The notes under the pieces: model-generated
The model's input: the letters and a program-made list of their open reading frames with translations, nothing else
Database searches by the model: none
Told to the model about the DNA's origin: nothing
Program-made: the position numbers and the translations under genes
Assembly: GCA_024679535.1 (NCBI GenBank)
Contig: JAIBDF010000012.1
Span: forward strand, 1 to 41,032
Length of the DNA stretch: 41,032 bases
Reading direction: 5' to 3'
From: Chromatiales bacterium
Lineage (GTDB): Bacteria; Pseudomonadota; Gammaproteobacteria; Steroidobacterales; Woeseiaceae
Part shown: positions 24,526 to 34,660 of the stretch, piece after piece
Layout of the letters: every line of letters begins with the position of its first letter
Position numbering within the stretch: position 1 is the first letter of the stretch

Positions 24526-24881
24526 CAGATCAGCAACTCCTTGACGTTTTCCGGTGGGCGGCCTATTACCGCCCTGGCACTCGACGTGTCGACCACAATT
24601 GGGCGCTCAAGCACGATGGGGTGTGCCTCAATCCAGGCAGCCAGTGCCGCGTCGTTACTCAGGTCTGGCAGGTCTGCCGCCTCTTTGAAGGCACTCTCGC
24701 CACGGCGCAGAAGATCTGCAACCGACTTTCCCAGCTTACCCGCCAGGTCGAGTATTTCGGCGGCGGTCAGTGTGTCGTCGAGGTACAGCACGATGCCTGG
24801 CTCGATACCCGCCTCCCTGATAATTTCGAGTGTTTTCCGTGACTTGGAGCAGCGCGGGTTGTGGTAGATCTGGAGTGACAT
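24525..24881 (-). CDS. yfgD: ArsC/YfgD family thioredoxin-fold reductase
   Basis: The protein has 118 residues. The active-site Cys11 lies in YHNPRCSKSRKTLE, as in glutaredoxin-dependent arsenate reductases, and LERPIVVD near the C-terminus is the second family motif. In E. coli yfgD lies next to hda, as here, so this is more likely YfgD than a dedicated arsenate resistance gene; no arsB or arsR is nearby. Arsenate reduction by this paralogue is not guaranteed. It is the first gene of a pair with wrbA. Confidence 0.9.
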   Translation of the reverse strand: MSLQIYHNPRCSKSRKTLEIIREAGIEPGIVLYLDDTLTAAEILDLAGKLGKSVADLLRRGESAFKEAADLPDLSNDAALAAWIEAHPIVLERPIVVDTSSARAVIGRPPENVKELLI

Positions 24882-24965
24882 GACGGCCTCGATGGCGAAT
24901 AGTCGGCTAATGGCGAAACGCGCACTCTAGCAGGGTCCGGCAGATCAGTCAGGCCCCGGAATAGC

Positions 24966-24995
24966 TTGACGGCAAGGCATTACAATTGCTAATTT
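24966..24995 (+). promoter_or_regulatory. sigma70-type promoter for the lipoprotein-acyP unit
   Basis: TTGACG (24966-24971) and TAATTT (24990-24995) are separated by 18 bases. Transcription would begin near 25002, after the GTG at 24996, which favours the GTG at 25035 as the true start of the lipoprotein. Confidence 0.55.
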
Positions 24996-25034
24996 GTGCA
25001 GCCGATTTCATCTCTGATAATAATAAGAACAAAC

Positions 25035-25346
25035 GTGCAACTCGCTGGATTTAATACGATTCTCAAAGGCCTGCTGATTACAGTGGTGTTCTCCCTGGCG
25101 GCGTGTGAAACCTCACCGCCTGTGCAGGAGATGAGCGATGCGCGGCAGGCCATTGCCGTCGCCAAAGAGGCAGGCGCTGCGGAGCTGGCGGCGTTTCATC
25201 TGAAAGCGGCGGAGGACTACCTCGAAAGCGCCCAGCGAGCCTTGAATGACCATGCCTACACCGAAGCGCGTCGTGATGCGAAGCAGGCAAAGGCCAAGGC
25301 GCTTGATGCACTGCAGGCCAGCGAAGAGTCCGAAACGGACAAATAG
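25035..25346 (+). CDS. DUF4398-type lipoprotein
   Basis: The protein has 103 residues from the GTG at 25035. A GTG at 24996 gives a longer frame, but that start precedes the likely transcription start and would put an odd peptide ahead of the signal. The lipoprotein signal is clear: a Lys at residue 11, a hydrophobic core, then the lipobox LAAC with lipidated Cys24. The mature part is helical, with EAGAAELAAFHLKAAEDYLE and ARRDAKQAKAKALDAL typical of DUF4398. There is no Asp after the Cys, so sorting to the outer membrane is expected. acyP follows 7 bases later. Confidence 0.85.
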   Translation: MQLAGFNTILKGLLITVVFSLAACETSPPVQEMSDARQAIAVAKEAGAAELAAFHLKAAEDYLESAQRALNDHAYTEARRDAKQAKAKALDALQASEESETDK

Positions 25347-25353
25347 GCGCGCG

Positions 25354-25632
25354 ATGAATCCCGAAGCTCGACTGTTCACGGTACACGGCCGTGTGCAGGG
25401 CGTATGGTTTCGCGACAGTACCCGCCGCGAGGCAGAGCGACTTGCGATCACTGGTTACGCCATCAATTTGCCGGATGGTAATGTCGAAATACTCGCCTGG
25501 GGTAAGCCGGAATCGTTGCGTGAACTGGAAGCCTGGTTGCAACAGGGCCCGCCGCTGGCAAGGGTTAGCAAGGTTGAATCTCGTACCGAGGCCGGTCGTA
25601 AACCGCCAGCCGCAGGATTCAGGATTGGTTAG
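25354..25632 (+). CDS. acyP: acylphosphatase
   Basis: This small cytoplasmic enzyme hydrolyses acyl phosphates. The 92-residue protein starts at the ATG at 25354; the longer open frame upstream overlaps the lipoprotein gene. The substrate-binding loop GRVQGVWFRDST contains the catalytic Arg, and the catalytic Asn lies in YAINLPDGNVEI, where most relatives have VRN. The C-terminus (KPPAAGFRIG) is the usual end. Its last four bases overlap the converging lytic transglycosylase gene. Confidence 0.94.
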   Translation: MNPEARLFTVHGRVQGVWFRDSTRREAERLAITGYAINLPDGNVEILAWGKPESLRELEAWLQQGPPLARVSKVESRTEAGRKPPAAGFRIG

Positions 25633-26198
25633 ACTTTAAACCACTTTCGGGTCAGCTTGTCGATCACCTTGTTGGGGTATTTGCGCCGACCGAGGCTACC
25701 GTTGTAGCGTCCGAGCGCGCGCCTGAGATCGCCATTTTCCTTGTCGTAGTAAAAGCGCAGGATCGTGCATCCATAGCGCAGGTTGGTATCGGTATGCAGC
25801 AGGTTGTCATCCGGTCGACCGATCTCCTTGAGCCAGAAAGGCATTATCTGCATCAGCCCCAGGGCACCCGCTACCGACACGGCGTAGCGGTCAAAATTAC
25901 TCTCTACTTCGATAACGGCAAGGATCAGTTCCGGCGGCAGTTCGACCCGCTTGGCCTCCATATGGACCAGCGTCAGCAGCTTGATGCGCTCTTGTGGATC
26001 TTGTACCTGGCGGGCGAGGCGGCCCGACATATCGGTAAGCCAGACTTCGGCGTGGAACCGGTCGGTAAAGCTCGGGCTATCGCTTGCCGCCTTGCGCAGG
26101 ACCTCGCGCAACTCCGGGTCTGCGGCCGGACCGGCCGCACAGGCGAGCGCTGCTGCCGATAGCAGCAGGACGGCAGTCAGAGTGCGGCCCAGCGTCAT
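25629..26198 (-). CDS. small lytic murein transglycosylase, SLT domain
   Basis: The protein has 189 residues with a signal peptide (about 1-22, AALACAAG) and a C-terminal SLT domain. The catalytic Glu99 lies in AVIEVESNFD, and AGALGLMQIMPFW and TNLRYGCTILRFYYD follow the goose-type lysozyme pattern; RRALGRYNGSLGR is the last motif. It cleaves the MurNAc-GlcNAc bond in peptidoglycan. Possible lipidation at Cys20 is weak. It begins 47 bases after proS and may be read with it. Confidence 0.92.
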   Translation of the reverse strand: MTLGRTLTAVLLLSAAALACAAGPAADPELREVLRKAASDSPSFTDRFHAEVWLTDMSGRLARQVQDPQERIKLLTLVHMEAKRVELPPELILAVIEVESNFDRYAVSVAGALGLMQIMPFWLKEIGRPDDNLLHTDTNLRYGCTILRFYYDKENGDLRRALGRYNGSLGRRKYPNKVIDKLTRKWFKV

Positions 26199-26245
26199 GT
26201 ATCTAAATCACCCCATATAGAGCATAAGAATCATAAGCTTATCGG

Positions 26246-27940
26246 CTAAACCTTGACAAGTTCGAGAACTTCCTCACGTTTCAGGTCGCGCGATTCCGAG
26301 TCCCGACGATGGCGATACTCGAGCTCACCCTTGGCAAGGCCGCGCTCACCGATGACGACTCTGTGCGGAATGCCGATGAGTTCGGCATCAGCAAATTTCA
26401 CACCTGGCCGGGCGTCACGGTCGTCAAGTAACACCGCGAGACCCGTTTCGCTCAGCTCGGCGTAAAGTGCCTCAGCTGATTCACGAACCGCGTCGGAGCG
26501 ATGCATGTTGATCGGTACCAGCACCACATCGAAGGGTGCGAGGGGGCCAGGCCAGACGATGCCGTTGTCGTCATGGTTCTGCTCAATGGCAGCGCCCACG
26601 ATGCGCGTGATGCCAATGCCGTAGCAGCCCATTTCCATAACCGCATTGGTGCCGTCCGGAGCCTGAACCGTCGCTTTCATGGCATCCGAGTATTTCGAGC
26701 CGAGCTGGAATATGTGTCCGACCTCGATACCGCGCGCGATGCTCAGCGTGCCGCTGCCGCCCGGCGTTGGATCGCCGGCCACTACGTTGCGCAGATCGAC
26801 CGTTTCCGGCAGCTCAAGATCACGCCCGAAATTGACGCCCTTGTAATGGCAGCCGGTCTCGTTGGCGCCACAGGTGAAATCCGACAAAGCGGCCACTGCA
26901 TGGTCGAAGTAGACCGGCAGCTTCATGCCAACGGGCCCGAGCGAGCCGGGTTCTGCGCCCAGCGCTTTGATGATCGCTCCGGTGTCTGCCATGGTCAGCG
27001 GACTCGCGACACCGTCCAGTTTCTGCACCTTGACGGCGTTGAGTTCGTGATCGCCGCGGATGACAAGTGCGACAGGGCCGTCGGTACCGTCGACTACCAG
27101 AGTCTTGACGGTCTGGTCCGCGGTGACGCCGAGCAGTTCGCATAGATCCTGAATGGTCTTCACACCCGGGGTTGGGAATTTCTCGAGTTCGGCTGTTGCT
27201 GCCGCGCGCTCGCCAGCCGGCCGTGAGGTTGCAGCGGTCTCGACATTGGAGGCGTAGTTATCCGCATCGCAATACGCGATCGCGTCCTCGCCGGAGTCCG
27301 CAAGCACGTGGAACTCCTGCGAACGGCTGCCACCAATTTCGCCGCTGTCTGCGTCTACAACACGGAACTTCAATCCGAGGCGTTCGAAGATCCGGGTGTA
27401 AGCAGCGTGCATGCGGTCGTAGGATTTCTGCAGCCCCTCCTGGTCGACGTCAAAAGAGTAGGCATCCTTCATGATGAATTCGCGCGAGCGCATCACGCCA
27501 AAGCGTGGCCGGATCTCGTCACGGAATTTCGTCTGAATCTGGTAATAATTGACTGGCAACTGCTTGTAACTGCGCAGCTCACGGCGAGCAATATCGGTAA
27601 TAACTTCTTCATGCGTTGGCCCAAAGCAGTATTCCCGATCATGGCGATCATGCATGCGCAGCAGCAGGGGGCCGTACTGGTCCCAGCGTCCCGACTCTTC
27701 CCAGAGTTCCGAGGGCTGCACGGCGGGCATCAGCAACTCGAGCGCACCGGCTCGATTCATCTCCTCGCGGACCACGGCTTCGACCTTACGCAGCACGCGC
27801 AGGCCCAGCGGCATCCAGGTGAACAATCCCGATGACAGGCGGCGAATCAGGCCGGCCCGGAGCATGAGTTTGTGGCTGACGATCTCTGCTTCCGCAGGCA
27901 CTTCCTTGAGCGTCGTCAGCGCAAATTCCGATAATCGCAT
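26246..27940 (-). CDS. proS: prolyl-tRNA synthetase
   Basis: The protein has 564 residues from the ATG at 27940 ([15 protein letters not shown]), close to the 572 of E. coli. The open frame continues far upstream to 28420 but crosses the divergent gene, so the short start is used. Class II motifs are [42 protein letters not shown] and [13 protein letters not shown]. The central YbaK-like editing insert (about 225-410, with [12 protein letters not shown]) clears Ala-tRNA-Pro. The C-terminal anticodon domain has [20 protein letters not shown]. Confidence 0.97.
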   Translation of the reverse strand: MRLSEFALTTLKEVPAEAEIVSHKLMLRAGLIRRLSSGLFTWMPLGLRVLRKVEAVVREEMNRAGALELLMPAVQPSELWEESGRWDQYGPLLLRMHDRHDREYCFGPTHEEVITDIARRELRSYKQLPVNYYQIQTKFRDEIRPRFGVMRSREFIMKDAYSFDVDQEGLQKSYDRMHAAYTRIFERLGLKFRVVDADSGEIGGSRSQEFHVLADSGEDAIAYCDADNYASNVETAATSRPAGERAAATAELEKFPTPGVKTIQDLCELLGVTADQTVKTLVVDGTDGPVALVIRGDHELNAVKVQKLDGVASPLTMADTGAIIKALGAEPGSLGPVGMKLPVYFDHAVAALSDFTCGANETGCHYKGVNFGRDLELPETVDLRNVVAGDPTPGGSGTLSIARGIEVGHIFQLGSKYSDAMKATVQAPDGTNAVMEMGCYGIGITRIVGAAIEQNHDDNGIVWPGPLAPFDVVLVPINMHRSDAVRESAEALYAELSETGLAVLLDDRDARPGVKFADAELIGIPHRVVIGERGLAKGELEYRHRRDSESRDLKREEVLELVKV

Positions 27941-27972
27941 TGCGTCTTGAACCTTGTGTCTTTGAGCCGCGC

Positions 27973-27978
27973 ATTCTA
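27973..27978 (-). promoter_or_regulatory. possible -10 element for proS
   Basis: On the minus strand TAGAAT lies 32 bases before the proS ATG, inside the 138-base gap to the divergent decarboxylase-like gene. No clear -35 partner was found at 16-18 bases. Confidence 0.3.
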
Positions 27979-28078
27979 ACCATTTATTGCCCTCTTTGTG
28001 GGGATATGCGGGCCCTGTATTGACTATCATGGCCAAGCAAGGGATGGTCCCTTCTTTTTCGCCGCTTAAGGCTCCGTT

Positions 28079-28705
28079 TTGCGAGGTCAACGCAACCCAT
28101 TTGTCGCTAATGAAGGCCTGCCCCTGATCGCGTTGGCCGCCGCTCTGGTCGTGTTCGTCCTGGGCTACACCGAGCCATGGCTGGCGCTGCTGCCGCTGGC
28201 GGCTCTCGTTCTGCTGTTCCTGCTGTTCAGGGACCCGCGACGCTTCGTGCCGCCGGTTGCGCTGGGTATCGTCAGCCCTGTCGACGGCGAGATTGTCGAG
28301 GTGGATATCACGGAGAATTGCGTCGTCCAGGGCCAGGCTCATCGTGTGCGAATTCGAGTCAACCCGTGGGGTACCTATACGGTTCGCAGCCCGATTGAAG
28401 GGCGCGTCATGGATCTTCACTCGGACGCGGAAGGTGTCGGGCCCGACTGTCCCGGCAATGCGTTATGGGTCGAGACGGATGAGGGCGACAGCGTGGTGCT
28501 GCGGTTTCATGACTATCGTTTCGGTCTGCCTCCGAAGTCGTTTGTGCGACTGGGTGACCGCGTCGGTCAGGGGGAGCGCTGCGCCTATATTCGTCTTGCT
28601 CGCTTCGCCGAGCTGACCCTGCCATTCGACGGCAAGGTTTACGTCGAGGTGGGCCAGAAAGTAACCGCAGGCACCGATGTCATTGGTGCGGTGCCTCACC
28701 CTTAG
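28079..28705 (+). CDS. phosphatidylserine decarboxylase homologue lacking catalytic residues
   Basis: The protein has 208 residues from a TTG start with AAGG 9 bases upstream; no ATG fits. Two membrane helices (about 14-50) lead into [16 protein letters not shown] and [12 protein letters not shown], the type II phosphatidylserine decarboxylase signature, and the C-terminus aligns throughout. But the self-cleavage Gly-Ser of IRFGS is Ala174-Arg175 here (IRLARFAE), and the catalytic His of the NxHVNR block aligns with Tyr100 ([11 protein letters not shown]). Only Asp69 remains. Without the Ser no pyruvoyl group can form, so it should be inactive as a decarboxylase. A lipid-binding or structural role is possible. 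It is 15 bases upstream of the uracil glycosylase gene. Confidence 0.8.
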   Translation: MRGQRNPFVANEGLPLIALAAALVVFVLGYTEPWLALLPLAALVLLFLLFRDPRRFVPPVALGIVSPVDGEIVEVDITENCVVQGQAHRVRIRVNPWGTYTVRSPIEGRVMDLHSDAEGVGPDCPGNALWVETDEGDSVVLRFHDYRFGLPPKSFVRLGDRVGQGERCAYIRLARFAELTLPFDGKVYVEVGQKVTAGTDVIGAVPHP

Positions 28706-28720
28706 TGGCAAACTAGCATC

Positions 28721-29392
28721 ATGGTCCACCTGGAACAGAAACGACGTGCCTATCTTCAGGCCATGGGCATCGATGTCTGGTTGTCGCGCGACGCGGAGCA
28801 GCGCGTGGCGGAGGCTGATGCTGAGCCAGCCCTCGACCTGGACTGGCCGGAGTTGCGTCAGTGCGTAGCCAGCTGCACCCGGTGTGAACTGTCCGCCAGC
28901 CGGACCAATACGGTATTCGGCGTTGGTAACCAGCAGGCCGACTGGCTGATCATTGGCGAGGCGCCGGGGGCGGAAGAGGATCGTCGCGGTGAGCCATTCG
29001 TGGGCCGGGCAGGGCAGTTGCTCGATCAGATGCTGCTCGCGATCGGGCAAAGCCGCGAAAGCGTGTTCATTGCGAATATCCTCAAATGTCGCCCGCCGCA
29101 TAATCGTGATCCCAAGCCGACCGAGGCGGCCGCCTGTCGTGGCTATCTGGAACGGCAGATTGAACTGGTCCAGCCGAAGATCATTCTGGCTGTTGGCAAG
29201 ATTGCCGCGCAGAACCTCCTCGACAGCGGTGATCCGGTGGGCCGTATGCGTGGCCGACCGCACGATCTGGGCGGCATTCCGCTGGTGGTCACGTATCATC
29301 CCGCGTATTTATTGCGTAGCCCTTCCCAGAAACACAAGTCGTGGAGTGACCTGTGCCTGGCCAAGCGCCTCGCGGACGAGGTCAGCGCATGA
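28721..29392 (+). CDS. uracil-DNA glycosylase, family 4 (Fe-S)
   Basis: The protein has 223 residues. It removes uracil from DNA. Family 4 motifs are [20 protein letters not shown] (79-98), where the residues after GEAPG form the catalytic site, and the HPAYLLR near the C-terminus. The four [4Fe-4S] ligands are Cys52, Cys55, Cys123 ([10 protein letters not shown]) and Cys139. An N-terminal extension of about 45 residues ([14 protein letters not shown]) is common in gammaproteobacterial versions. It overlaps rimI as ATGA. A dcd gene, which makes dUTP, also lies in the window, though not adjacent. Confidence 0.93.
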   Translation: MVHLEQKRRAYLQAMGIDVWLSRDAEQRVAEADAEPALDLDWPELRQCVASCTRCELSASRTNTVFGVGNQQADWLIIGEAPGAEEDRRGEPFVGRAGQLLDQMLLAIGQSRESVFIANILKCRPPHNRDPKPTEAAACRGYLERQIELVQPKIILAVGKIAAQNLLDSGDPVGRMRGRPHDLGGIPLVVTYHPAYLLRSPSQKHKSWSDLCLAKRLADEVSA

Positions 29393-29865
29393 TCATGCCG
29401 ATGGCACAACCACCGACCGCAGTGCGTGAGATGAAACATGATGATCTCGCGATGGTCTCGGACATCGAGCGGCGCAGCTATGAATTTCCCTGGAGCCATG
29501 GTGTCTTCCGCGACTGCCTGCTCGCCGGCTATCAGAATATTGTCCTCATTCGTGAAGACCGCGTTGCCGGATATGGCGTATTGTCAGTTGCCGCGGGCGA
29601 GGCCCATATTCTCAACATCTGTGTGGACCCTGAATTCCGCTCGTACGGCTATGGCGAAAAGCTGCTCGACGAGATGCTGTTTCGCGCCCGTGCGGCGTTG
29701 GTGCGGGAGATATTTCTCGAGGTTCGGCCGTCCAATGAAAGGGCTATCCAGCTGTACCAGAAGAAGGGTTTCCACCAGGTGGCTAATCGGCCCGCGTACT
29801 ATCAGGCGAACGAGGGCCGCGAAGATGCGGCCGTATTTGCCAAAAAACTTGTCGTAGAAACTTGA
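29389..29865 (+). CDS. rimI: ribosomal protein S18 alanine N-acetyltransferase
   Basis: RimI acetylates the N-terminal Ala of S18, and GNAT relatives modify other proteins. The start at 29389 overlaps the glycosylase stop as ATGA and gives 158 residues; an open frame to 29353 is less likely. GNAT motif A is seen in ILNICVDPEFRSYGYGEKLLDEML, with the acetyl-CoA loop RSYGYG, and motif B in FLEVRPSNERAIQLYQKKGF. The block SYEFPWSHGVFRDCL near the N-terminus is typical of RimI. prfC follows 23 bases later. Confidence 0.92.
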   Translation: MIMPMAQPPTAVREMKHDDLAMVSDIERRSYEFPWSHGVFRDCLLAGYQNIVLIREDRVAGYGVLSVAAGEAHILNICVDPEFRSYGYGEKLLDEMLFRARAALVREIFLEVRPSNERAIQLYQKKGFHQVANRPAYYQANEGREDAAVFAKKLVVET

Positions 29866-29888
29866 CCCTGTCATAGAAGACGGACCCC

Positions 29889-31469
29889 ATGCCAGACATT
29901 CAGAATGAAGTCCGCAAGCGACGGACATTCGCCATCATTTCGCATCCGGACGCCGGCAAGACGACGCTGACCGAAAAGCTGCTGTTGTATGGCGGTGCGA
30001 TCCAGCTGGCAGGGACCGTAAAAGGTCGCAAGGCGAGTCGCCACGCGACGTCGGACTGGATGGCGCTGGAGCAACAACGCGGCATCTCCGTGACTTCGTC
30101 CGTCATGCAGTTTCCGTACAAGGGACATGTCGTCAATTTGCTCGATACGCCGGGTCACGAGGACTTCTCTGAAGATACCTACCGAACACTGACGGCGGTG
30201 GATTCGGCACTTATGGTAATCGACTGCGCCAAAGGTGTTGAGACAAGGACCATCAAACTCATGGACGTCTGTCGCCTGCGCGATACGCCCATCATGACGT
30301 TTATCAACAAACTGGATCGTGAGGGCCGTGAGCCGATCGAGCTGCTGGATGAGATCGAATCGGTGCTCAAGATCCAGTGCTCGCCAGTCACCTGGCCTAT
30401 CGGTATGGGCAGTCGTCTCAAGGGTGTGTATCACCTGATCCAGGACAAAATTTACCTTTACGAGAAAGTCGGTCGCGAAAAGGCGGCGCAGATTCGTTGT
30501 GTAGACGGCCTCAGCTCGGACGCGGCAACCGCAGTGCTCGGCGACATGGCCGAGGAGTTCCGTGAAGAAATTGAACTCGTCAAAGGCGCTTGTCCGGAGC
30601 TGTCGGTGGAAGATTACCTTGCGGCGAAACAGACACCGGTGTTTTTCGGGTCGGCCATTTCAAACTTCGGTGTCAAGGAATTACTTGACGAGTTTGTGGC
30701 GCTTGCGCCGTCGCCGCTGCCGCACGAAAGCGAACAGCGTGAGATCGATCCGACAGAAGACAAGTTGACGGGTTTCATATTCAAGATCCAGGCAAATATG
30801 GATCCGAGTCATCGCGATCGTATAGCGTTCATGCGAATCTGTTCTGGCGAGTACGAAAAAGGTGTGCGTACACTGCATGTTCGCTCTGGCAAAGAGATGA
30901 AGATCCCTGAAGCGATTACATTCCTTGCAGCGGATCGTCAGCATGCGGACTCGGCTTACGCCGGTGACATTATCGGTATTCACAATCACGGCACGATTAA
31001 TATCGGCGACAGCTTCACGCAGGGTGAAGAAATCCGGTTTACAGGCATCCCAAATTTCGCGCCGGAGATTTTTCGCCGCGCGGTTCTGAAAGACCCACTG
31101 CGCCTCAAGGCCCTGCAGAAAGGACTGGCGCAGCTGTGTGAGGAAGGCGCAACCCAGTTGTTCAAGCCGTTACGTAATAATGACCTGGTTCTCGGCGCAG
31201 TTGGCCCTCTGCAGTTTGACGTCGTCGCACATCGTCTGCGCGACGAATACAACGTCGAATGTCAGTTCGACACGGTAAATGTAGCGACAGCCAGGTGGGT
31301 AGAATGTGACGACCCGAAGATGCTAAGCGAATTTGAAAAGAAGGCGCATGACAACCTCGCGCTGGATCACGGTCACAGCCTGGTCTACATTGCGCCCACT
31401 AGGGTGAATCTGAGTCTGACGGAGGAGCGCTGGCCGGACATCGGTTTCCGCAAGACGCGTGAACATTAA
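29889..31469 (+). CDS. prfC: peptide chain release factor 3
   Basis: RF3 is a GTPase that recycles RF1/RF2 from the ribosome after termination. The 526-residue protein is close to the 529 of E. coli. G1 is SHPDAGKTT (18-26), switch I has [13 protein letters not shown]3 is DTPGHEDF and G4 is NKLDR. Domain II and the RF3-specific C-terminal domain follow ([15 protein letters not shown] block at [20 protein letters not shown]). It overlaps the next gene, UMF1, by 11 bases. Confidence 0.97.
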   Translation: MPDIQNEVRKRRTFAIISHPDAGKTTLTEKLLLYGGAIQLAGTVKGRKASRHATSDWMALEQQRGISVTSSVMQFPYKGHVVNLLDTPGHEDFSEDTYRTLTAVDSALMVIDCAKGVETRTIKLMDVCRLRDTPIMTFINKLDREGREPIELLDEIESVLKIQCSPVTWPIGMGSRLKGVYHLIQDKIYLYEKVGREKAAQIRCVDGLSSDAATAVLGDMAEEFREEIELVKGACPELSVEDYLAAKQTPVFFGSAISNFGVKELLDEFVALAPSPLPHESEQREIDPTEDKLTGFIFKIQANMDPSHRDRIAFMRICSGEYEKGVRTLHVRSGKEMKIPEAITFLAADRQHADSAYAGDIIGIHNHGTINIGDSFTQGEEIRFTGIPNFAPEIFRRAVLKDPLRLKALQKGLAQLCEEGATQLFKPLRNNDLVLGAVGPLQFDVVAHRLRDEYNVECQFDTVNVATARWVECDDPKMLSEFEKKAHDNLALDHGHSLVYIAPTRVNLSLTEERWPDIGFRKTREH

Positions 31470-32715
31470 GGGCTTAAATCGCAAGACCCTTGCCTGGGCA
31501 CTTTACGACTGGGCCAACTCTGCATTTGCGCTTAGTGTTCTCGCGGTGTTGTTTCCGCTGGTGCTTCGCAATCACTGGAGCGCAGCGGACAGCGGGGCCG
31601 ATGTAACCGCGAGGCTGGCCTGGATCACGTTCGCTGCGAGTGTGGTTGTCTGCATAAGCGCGCCAATATTTGGCACGATTGCGGATGCCGGCGGCTACCG
31701 CAAGAGATTTCTTTTTTTCCTGGCGCTGCTAGGTGCCGTGAGTACGGCTGCGCTGGGCTTCATCGAAGCCGGTGATTGGCAACTGGCACTGGGCATGTAC
31801 CTGCTGGCATCGGTCGGATACTACTCCTCCACGGTGTTTTACGATTCGCTGCTAATCGACGTGGCCGAGCCGCGCTACTACAGCTTCGTTTCTACACTTG
31901 GCTTTTCACTCGGCTATCTCGGTGGTGCGTTGTTGCTGGCGCTGCACCTGTGGATGGTGAAGTCTCCAGCGACATTCGGCCTCGAAGACACGACCGCGGC
32001 ATTCAGCATGGCATTCGTCTCCGTTGGTATCTGGTGGATAATTTTTCTTGTGCCTCTGCTTTTCTTCGTTTCCGAGCGACACAGTGCGATTGAGGTGACG
32101 AGTGGTGCCGTTCGCGCAGCGTATCGCGAGTTGCAATCGACGTTGCGTGAAGTCAGGAAGTACCGCAACGTGGTGGTTTTTCTCGCGGGCTACTGGCTTT
32201 ACGTTGGCGGCGTGTTCACCATCATCGTTATGGCGGTCGACTACGGCAAGCGTCTCGGCTTCGCCGACCAGGACCTTGTCTTCGCACTCCTCATTACCAA
32301 TTTCGCCGGCTTCCCTGCAACCTTGCTTTATGGACTGGCGGCACAGCATTTTGGTCCGAAGAAGGGAATCTACTTTGCATTAGCGGTCTATATCGGCGCC
32401 TGCATGTGGGGCGTGGTTATGACCACATTCGAGGAATTCATGGTCATGGCGATCATCATCGGCTGTGTGCAGGGTGGTGTGCAGGGCCTCAGTCGCTCGT
32501 TATATGCATCCCTGATTCCGCCCAATCAGCCGGGTGAGTTTTTCGGTTTCTACAACATGATAACGAAGTTCGCACACGTTCTTGGTCCGGCCATGGTGGC
32601 CGTTACCGCAATGCTTTCCGATAATCCAAAATGGGTGCTGCTGGTTCTGATACCGCTATTTTTTGCCGGTGCGTTTCTACTGGTTCTCGTACGCGAAGAG
32701 CCCGTCAGCCAATAG
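31459..32715 (+). CDS. UMF1/Atg22-like MFS transporter
   Basis: The protein has 418 residues and 12 predicted membrane helices. It starts with a GTG that overlaps the prfC end by 11 bases. The N-terminal [12 protein letters not shown] is the signature of the UMF1/Atg22 branch of the major facilitator family, and [15 protein letters not shown] is the loop after helix 2. Yeast Atg22 exports amino acids from the vacuole; bacterial members are mostly uncharacterised, so the substrate is unknown. It overlaps the converging tgpA gene by 11 bases. Confidence 0.9.
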   Translation: MNIKGLNRKTLAWALYDWANSAFALSVLAVLFPLVLRNHWSAADSGADVTARLAWITFAASVVVCISAPIFGTIADAGGYRKRFLFFLALLGAVSTAALGFIEAGDWQLALGMYLLASVGYYSSTVFYDSLLIDVAEPRYYSFVSTLGFSLGYLGGALLLALHLWMVKSPATFGLEDTTAAFSMAFVSVGIWWIIFLVPLLFFVSERHSAIEVTSGAVRAAYRELQSTLREVRKYRNVVVFLAGYWLYVGGVFTIIVMAVDYGKRLGFADQDLVFALLITNFAGFPATLLYGLAAQHFGPKKGIYFALAVYIGACMWGVVMTTFEEFMVMAIIIGCVQGGVQGLSRSLYASLIPPNQPGEFFGFYNMITKFAHVLGPAMVAVTAMLSDNPKWVLLVLIPLFFAGAFLLVLVREEPVSQ

Positions 32716-34660
32716 CGCTTACGGCATGTTTGAGGCGTTCAAGTGAGGTATCACCGCCCGGACCATAGCGAGCAACCATGTAGGCCTCGGTAATGGCCGC
32801 AACAGCCTCCGAAGGAATAATGCCTGCCTCCTGTGCGCGTAAAGCGAAGACGCATGGGGTTTCGCCGGTCTGGGGATCGAGGCCGGTTTTTTTCACGAAT
32901 CGCTGGTAGTGGATTGCAGCGGCGTCCTTGGCGGGCGGACGGTAGCGGACCATCAGTATGACGCTAATCAACATGATGATGCCGATAACGAGACAAACCA
33001 GCGTTAGCAGCATCTTGCGCCAGCTGGGCTCGTTCATGCCCAACCACTGCATGAATGAATTTTGCGTTTCCGGGCCGTAGCCGAGAATCCATTCGTTCCA
33101 TTTGGTGTTAAGTGCGTCCCAGGTCAGCGCCATTTGATGCAGGAGTCGCGATGGTGCGGTGAAACCCCATGCGGCACGGATGCCATCGAATGCGGCGTCG
33201 CTTGCGCTCATCTCAATACGCTCGGGCGCCACGGCCGCGGTTGGATCAACGCGATGCCAGCCGAGGTCCGCAATCCAGATTTCTGTCCAGGCATGGGCAT
33301 CCGACTGGCGCACGGTCAGATGGCCGCCCATGGGGTTCAGTTCCCCGCCATGGTAACCAAGCACGATGCGTGTCGGGATACCTGCGCTGCGCATCATGAC
33401 CGAGAAGGCGGACGCATAGTGTTCGCAAAAGCCGCGGCGTGTTTCGAAGAGAAAGCGATCGACGGGGTTGCTGCCGAGCGGTGGTGGCTCGAGCGTGTAG
33501 TAGTACTCTTCCTGATTCAGCTTATCCAGAACGGCATTCACAAAGGCACGATCGGAGCCCGCAGCAGCGCGCATTTCTCGAGCAAGTTCCGCTGTCCTGG
33601 GATTGCTGCCTTCCGGCAGATCCGAGTACCAGATACGATACTGTCGTGACAGATCAGTTTGTACGCGGTAATCGGTGTAGCTGGTTGCGTTGTAGGAGAT
33701 ACGCTGATCGATAGGGATACTCCGCGCGAGCTGTTGTTGCGGTCCCATGAACGTCTTCGACAGGGACCATGTATACGGCATGTCCAGGGCGAAGAGCCAT
33801 TGTTGCCGCGTCGGTTCCAGCGTGATGTTGTAATCGACCCGCTCGCCAATAATCTCGATCTGGTCTCGCGCGAAGCGACTGATGCCGGGTTCACGCGCGG
33901 ACCAGGTCCGACCATTGAAGCGCGTCAATACGAGGCCACGCCAGTAGCGATCCCGGGGTTCGGGGATAGCGCCGTCGAATGACACACGAAAAGCCACTTC
34001 GTCCGACATTGAGAGTTGACTGATATCGCCCGGACTCATCGTGTCACTGATGCCAGAGCTTGCCCGACTTGTGTCAATGGGCACGGCCCAGAATGGCGTC
34101 GAGATACGCGGAAAAAATATCCACATAACGATGGCCAGCGGCGCCGCGTACATGAGCAGGCGGCCGCCCGTCGCAAAGCTCTGCCGTGCGGTCTGGGATT
34201 TGCCGGCCGACATTCGTAACCAGGCAGTCATGACGACCAGGATGCTCAACAGCATATAGGGCAGTGACCACAGGTACTGCTCGCGCAACAGTGAAGACAT
34301 CACGAGGAATATCGACAAGAACAGCAAGACAAACTGGTCGCGTCGTTTACGTGTTTCCAGCAACTTGAGTGCTGCCATGATGGCGAGCAGCGCGGAACCA
34401 GGGCCGACACCACTGATTCCCCCGTAGGTGGCCAAAACGCCAAGGAAACAGCCCAGTGCAAGTAGCGCGCGTACCCAGGTGCCGGGCAAGGCGCGGCGCT
34501 GTTTCTCAATCACATAGCGCCAGCCGGCACAGCCGAGAAACGCTGCAGTAATCCAGATGGGAATAAACGGTACGTGCGGCGCGAGCGAGAACACCAGCGC
34601 CATAAGCGTCCAGGGGAGGCTGGAGAGCAGGGCGCCGTCGGTGCCGCGAGGCCTGACCAT
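32705..34660 (-). CDS. tgpA: DUF3488/transglutaminase-like membrane protein (TgpA family)
   Basis: The protein has 651 residues from the ATG at 34660, whose first base is shared with the DUF58 stop; a start at 34702 would overlap DUF58 by 43 bases. The N-terminal third (DUF3488) has about six membrane helices. A periplasmic transglutaminase-like domain follows with the Cys-His-Asp triad in RRGFCEHYASAFSVMM, SDAHAWTEIW and GWHRVDPTAA. One more membrane helix and a cytoplasmic DUF4129-like tail end it. Pseudomonas TgpA is essential, but its substrate is unknown. The moxR-DUF58-tgpA set is a conserved unit. Confidence 0.93.
   Translation of the reverse strand: MVRPRGTDGALLSSLPWTLMALVFSLAPHVPFIPIWITAAFLGCAGWRYVIEKQRRALPGTWVRALLALGCFLGVLATYGGISGVGPGSALLAIMAALKLLETRKRRDQFVLLFLSIFLVMSSLLREQYLWSLPYMLLSILVVMTAWLRMSAGKSQTARQSFATGGRLLMYAAPLAIVMWIFFPRISTPFWAVPIDTSRASSGISDTMSPGDISQLSMSDEVAFRVSFDGAIPEPRDRYWRGLVLTRFNGRTWSAREPGISRFARDQIEIIGERVDYNITLEPTRQQWLFALDMPYTWSLSKTFMGPQQQLARSIPIDQRISYNATSYTDYRVQTDLSRQYRIWYSDLPEGSNPRTAELAREMRAAAGSDRAFVNAVLDKLNQEEYYYTLEPPPLGSNPVDRFLFETRRGFCEHYASAFSVMMRSAGIPTRIVLGYHGGELNPMGGHLTVRQSDAHAWTEIWIADLGWHRVDPTAAVAPERIEMSASDAAFDGIRAAWGFTAPSRLLHQMALTWDALNTKWNEWILGYGPETQNSFMQWLGMNEPSWRKMLLTLVCLVIGIIMLISVILMVRYRPPAKDAAAIHYQRFVKKTGLDPQTGETPCVFALRAQEAGIIPSEAVAAITEAYMVARYGPGGDTSLERLKHAVSAIG

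Noticed and set aside
27941-28420. 160-codon extension of proS
   Set aside because: It crosses the divergent decarboxylase-like gene and its sequence is unlike any ProS; the ATG at 27940 begins the standard N-terminus.
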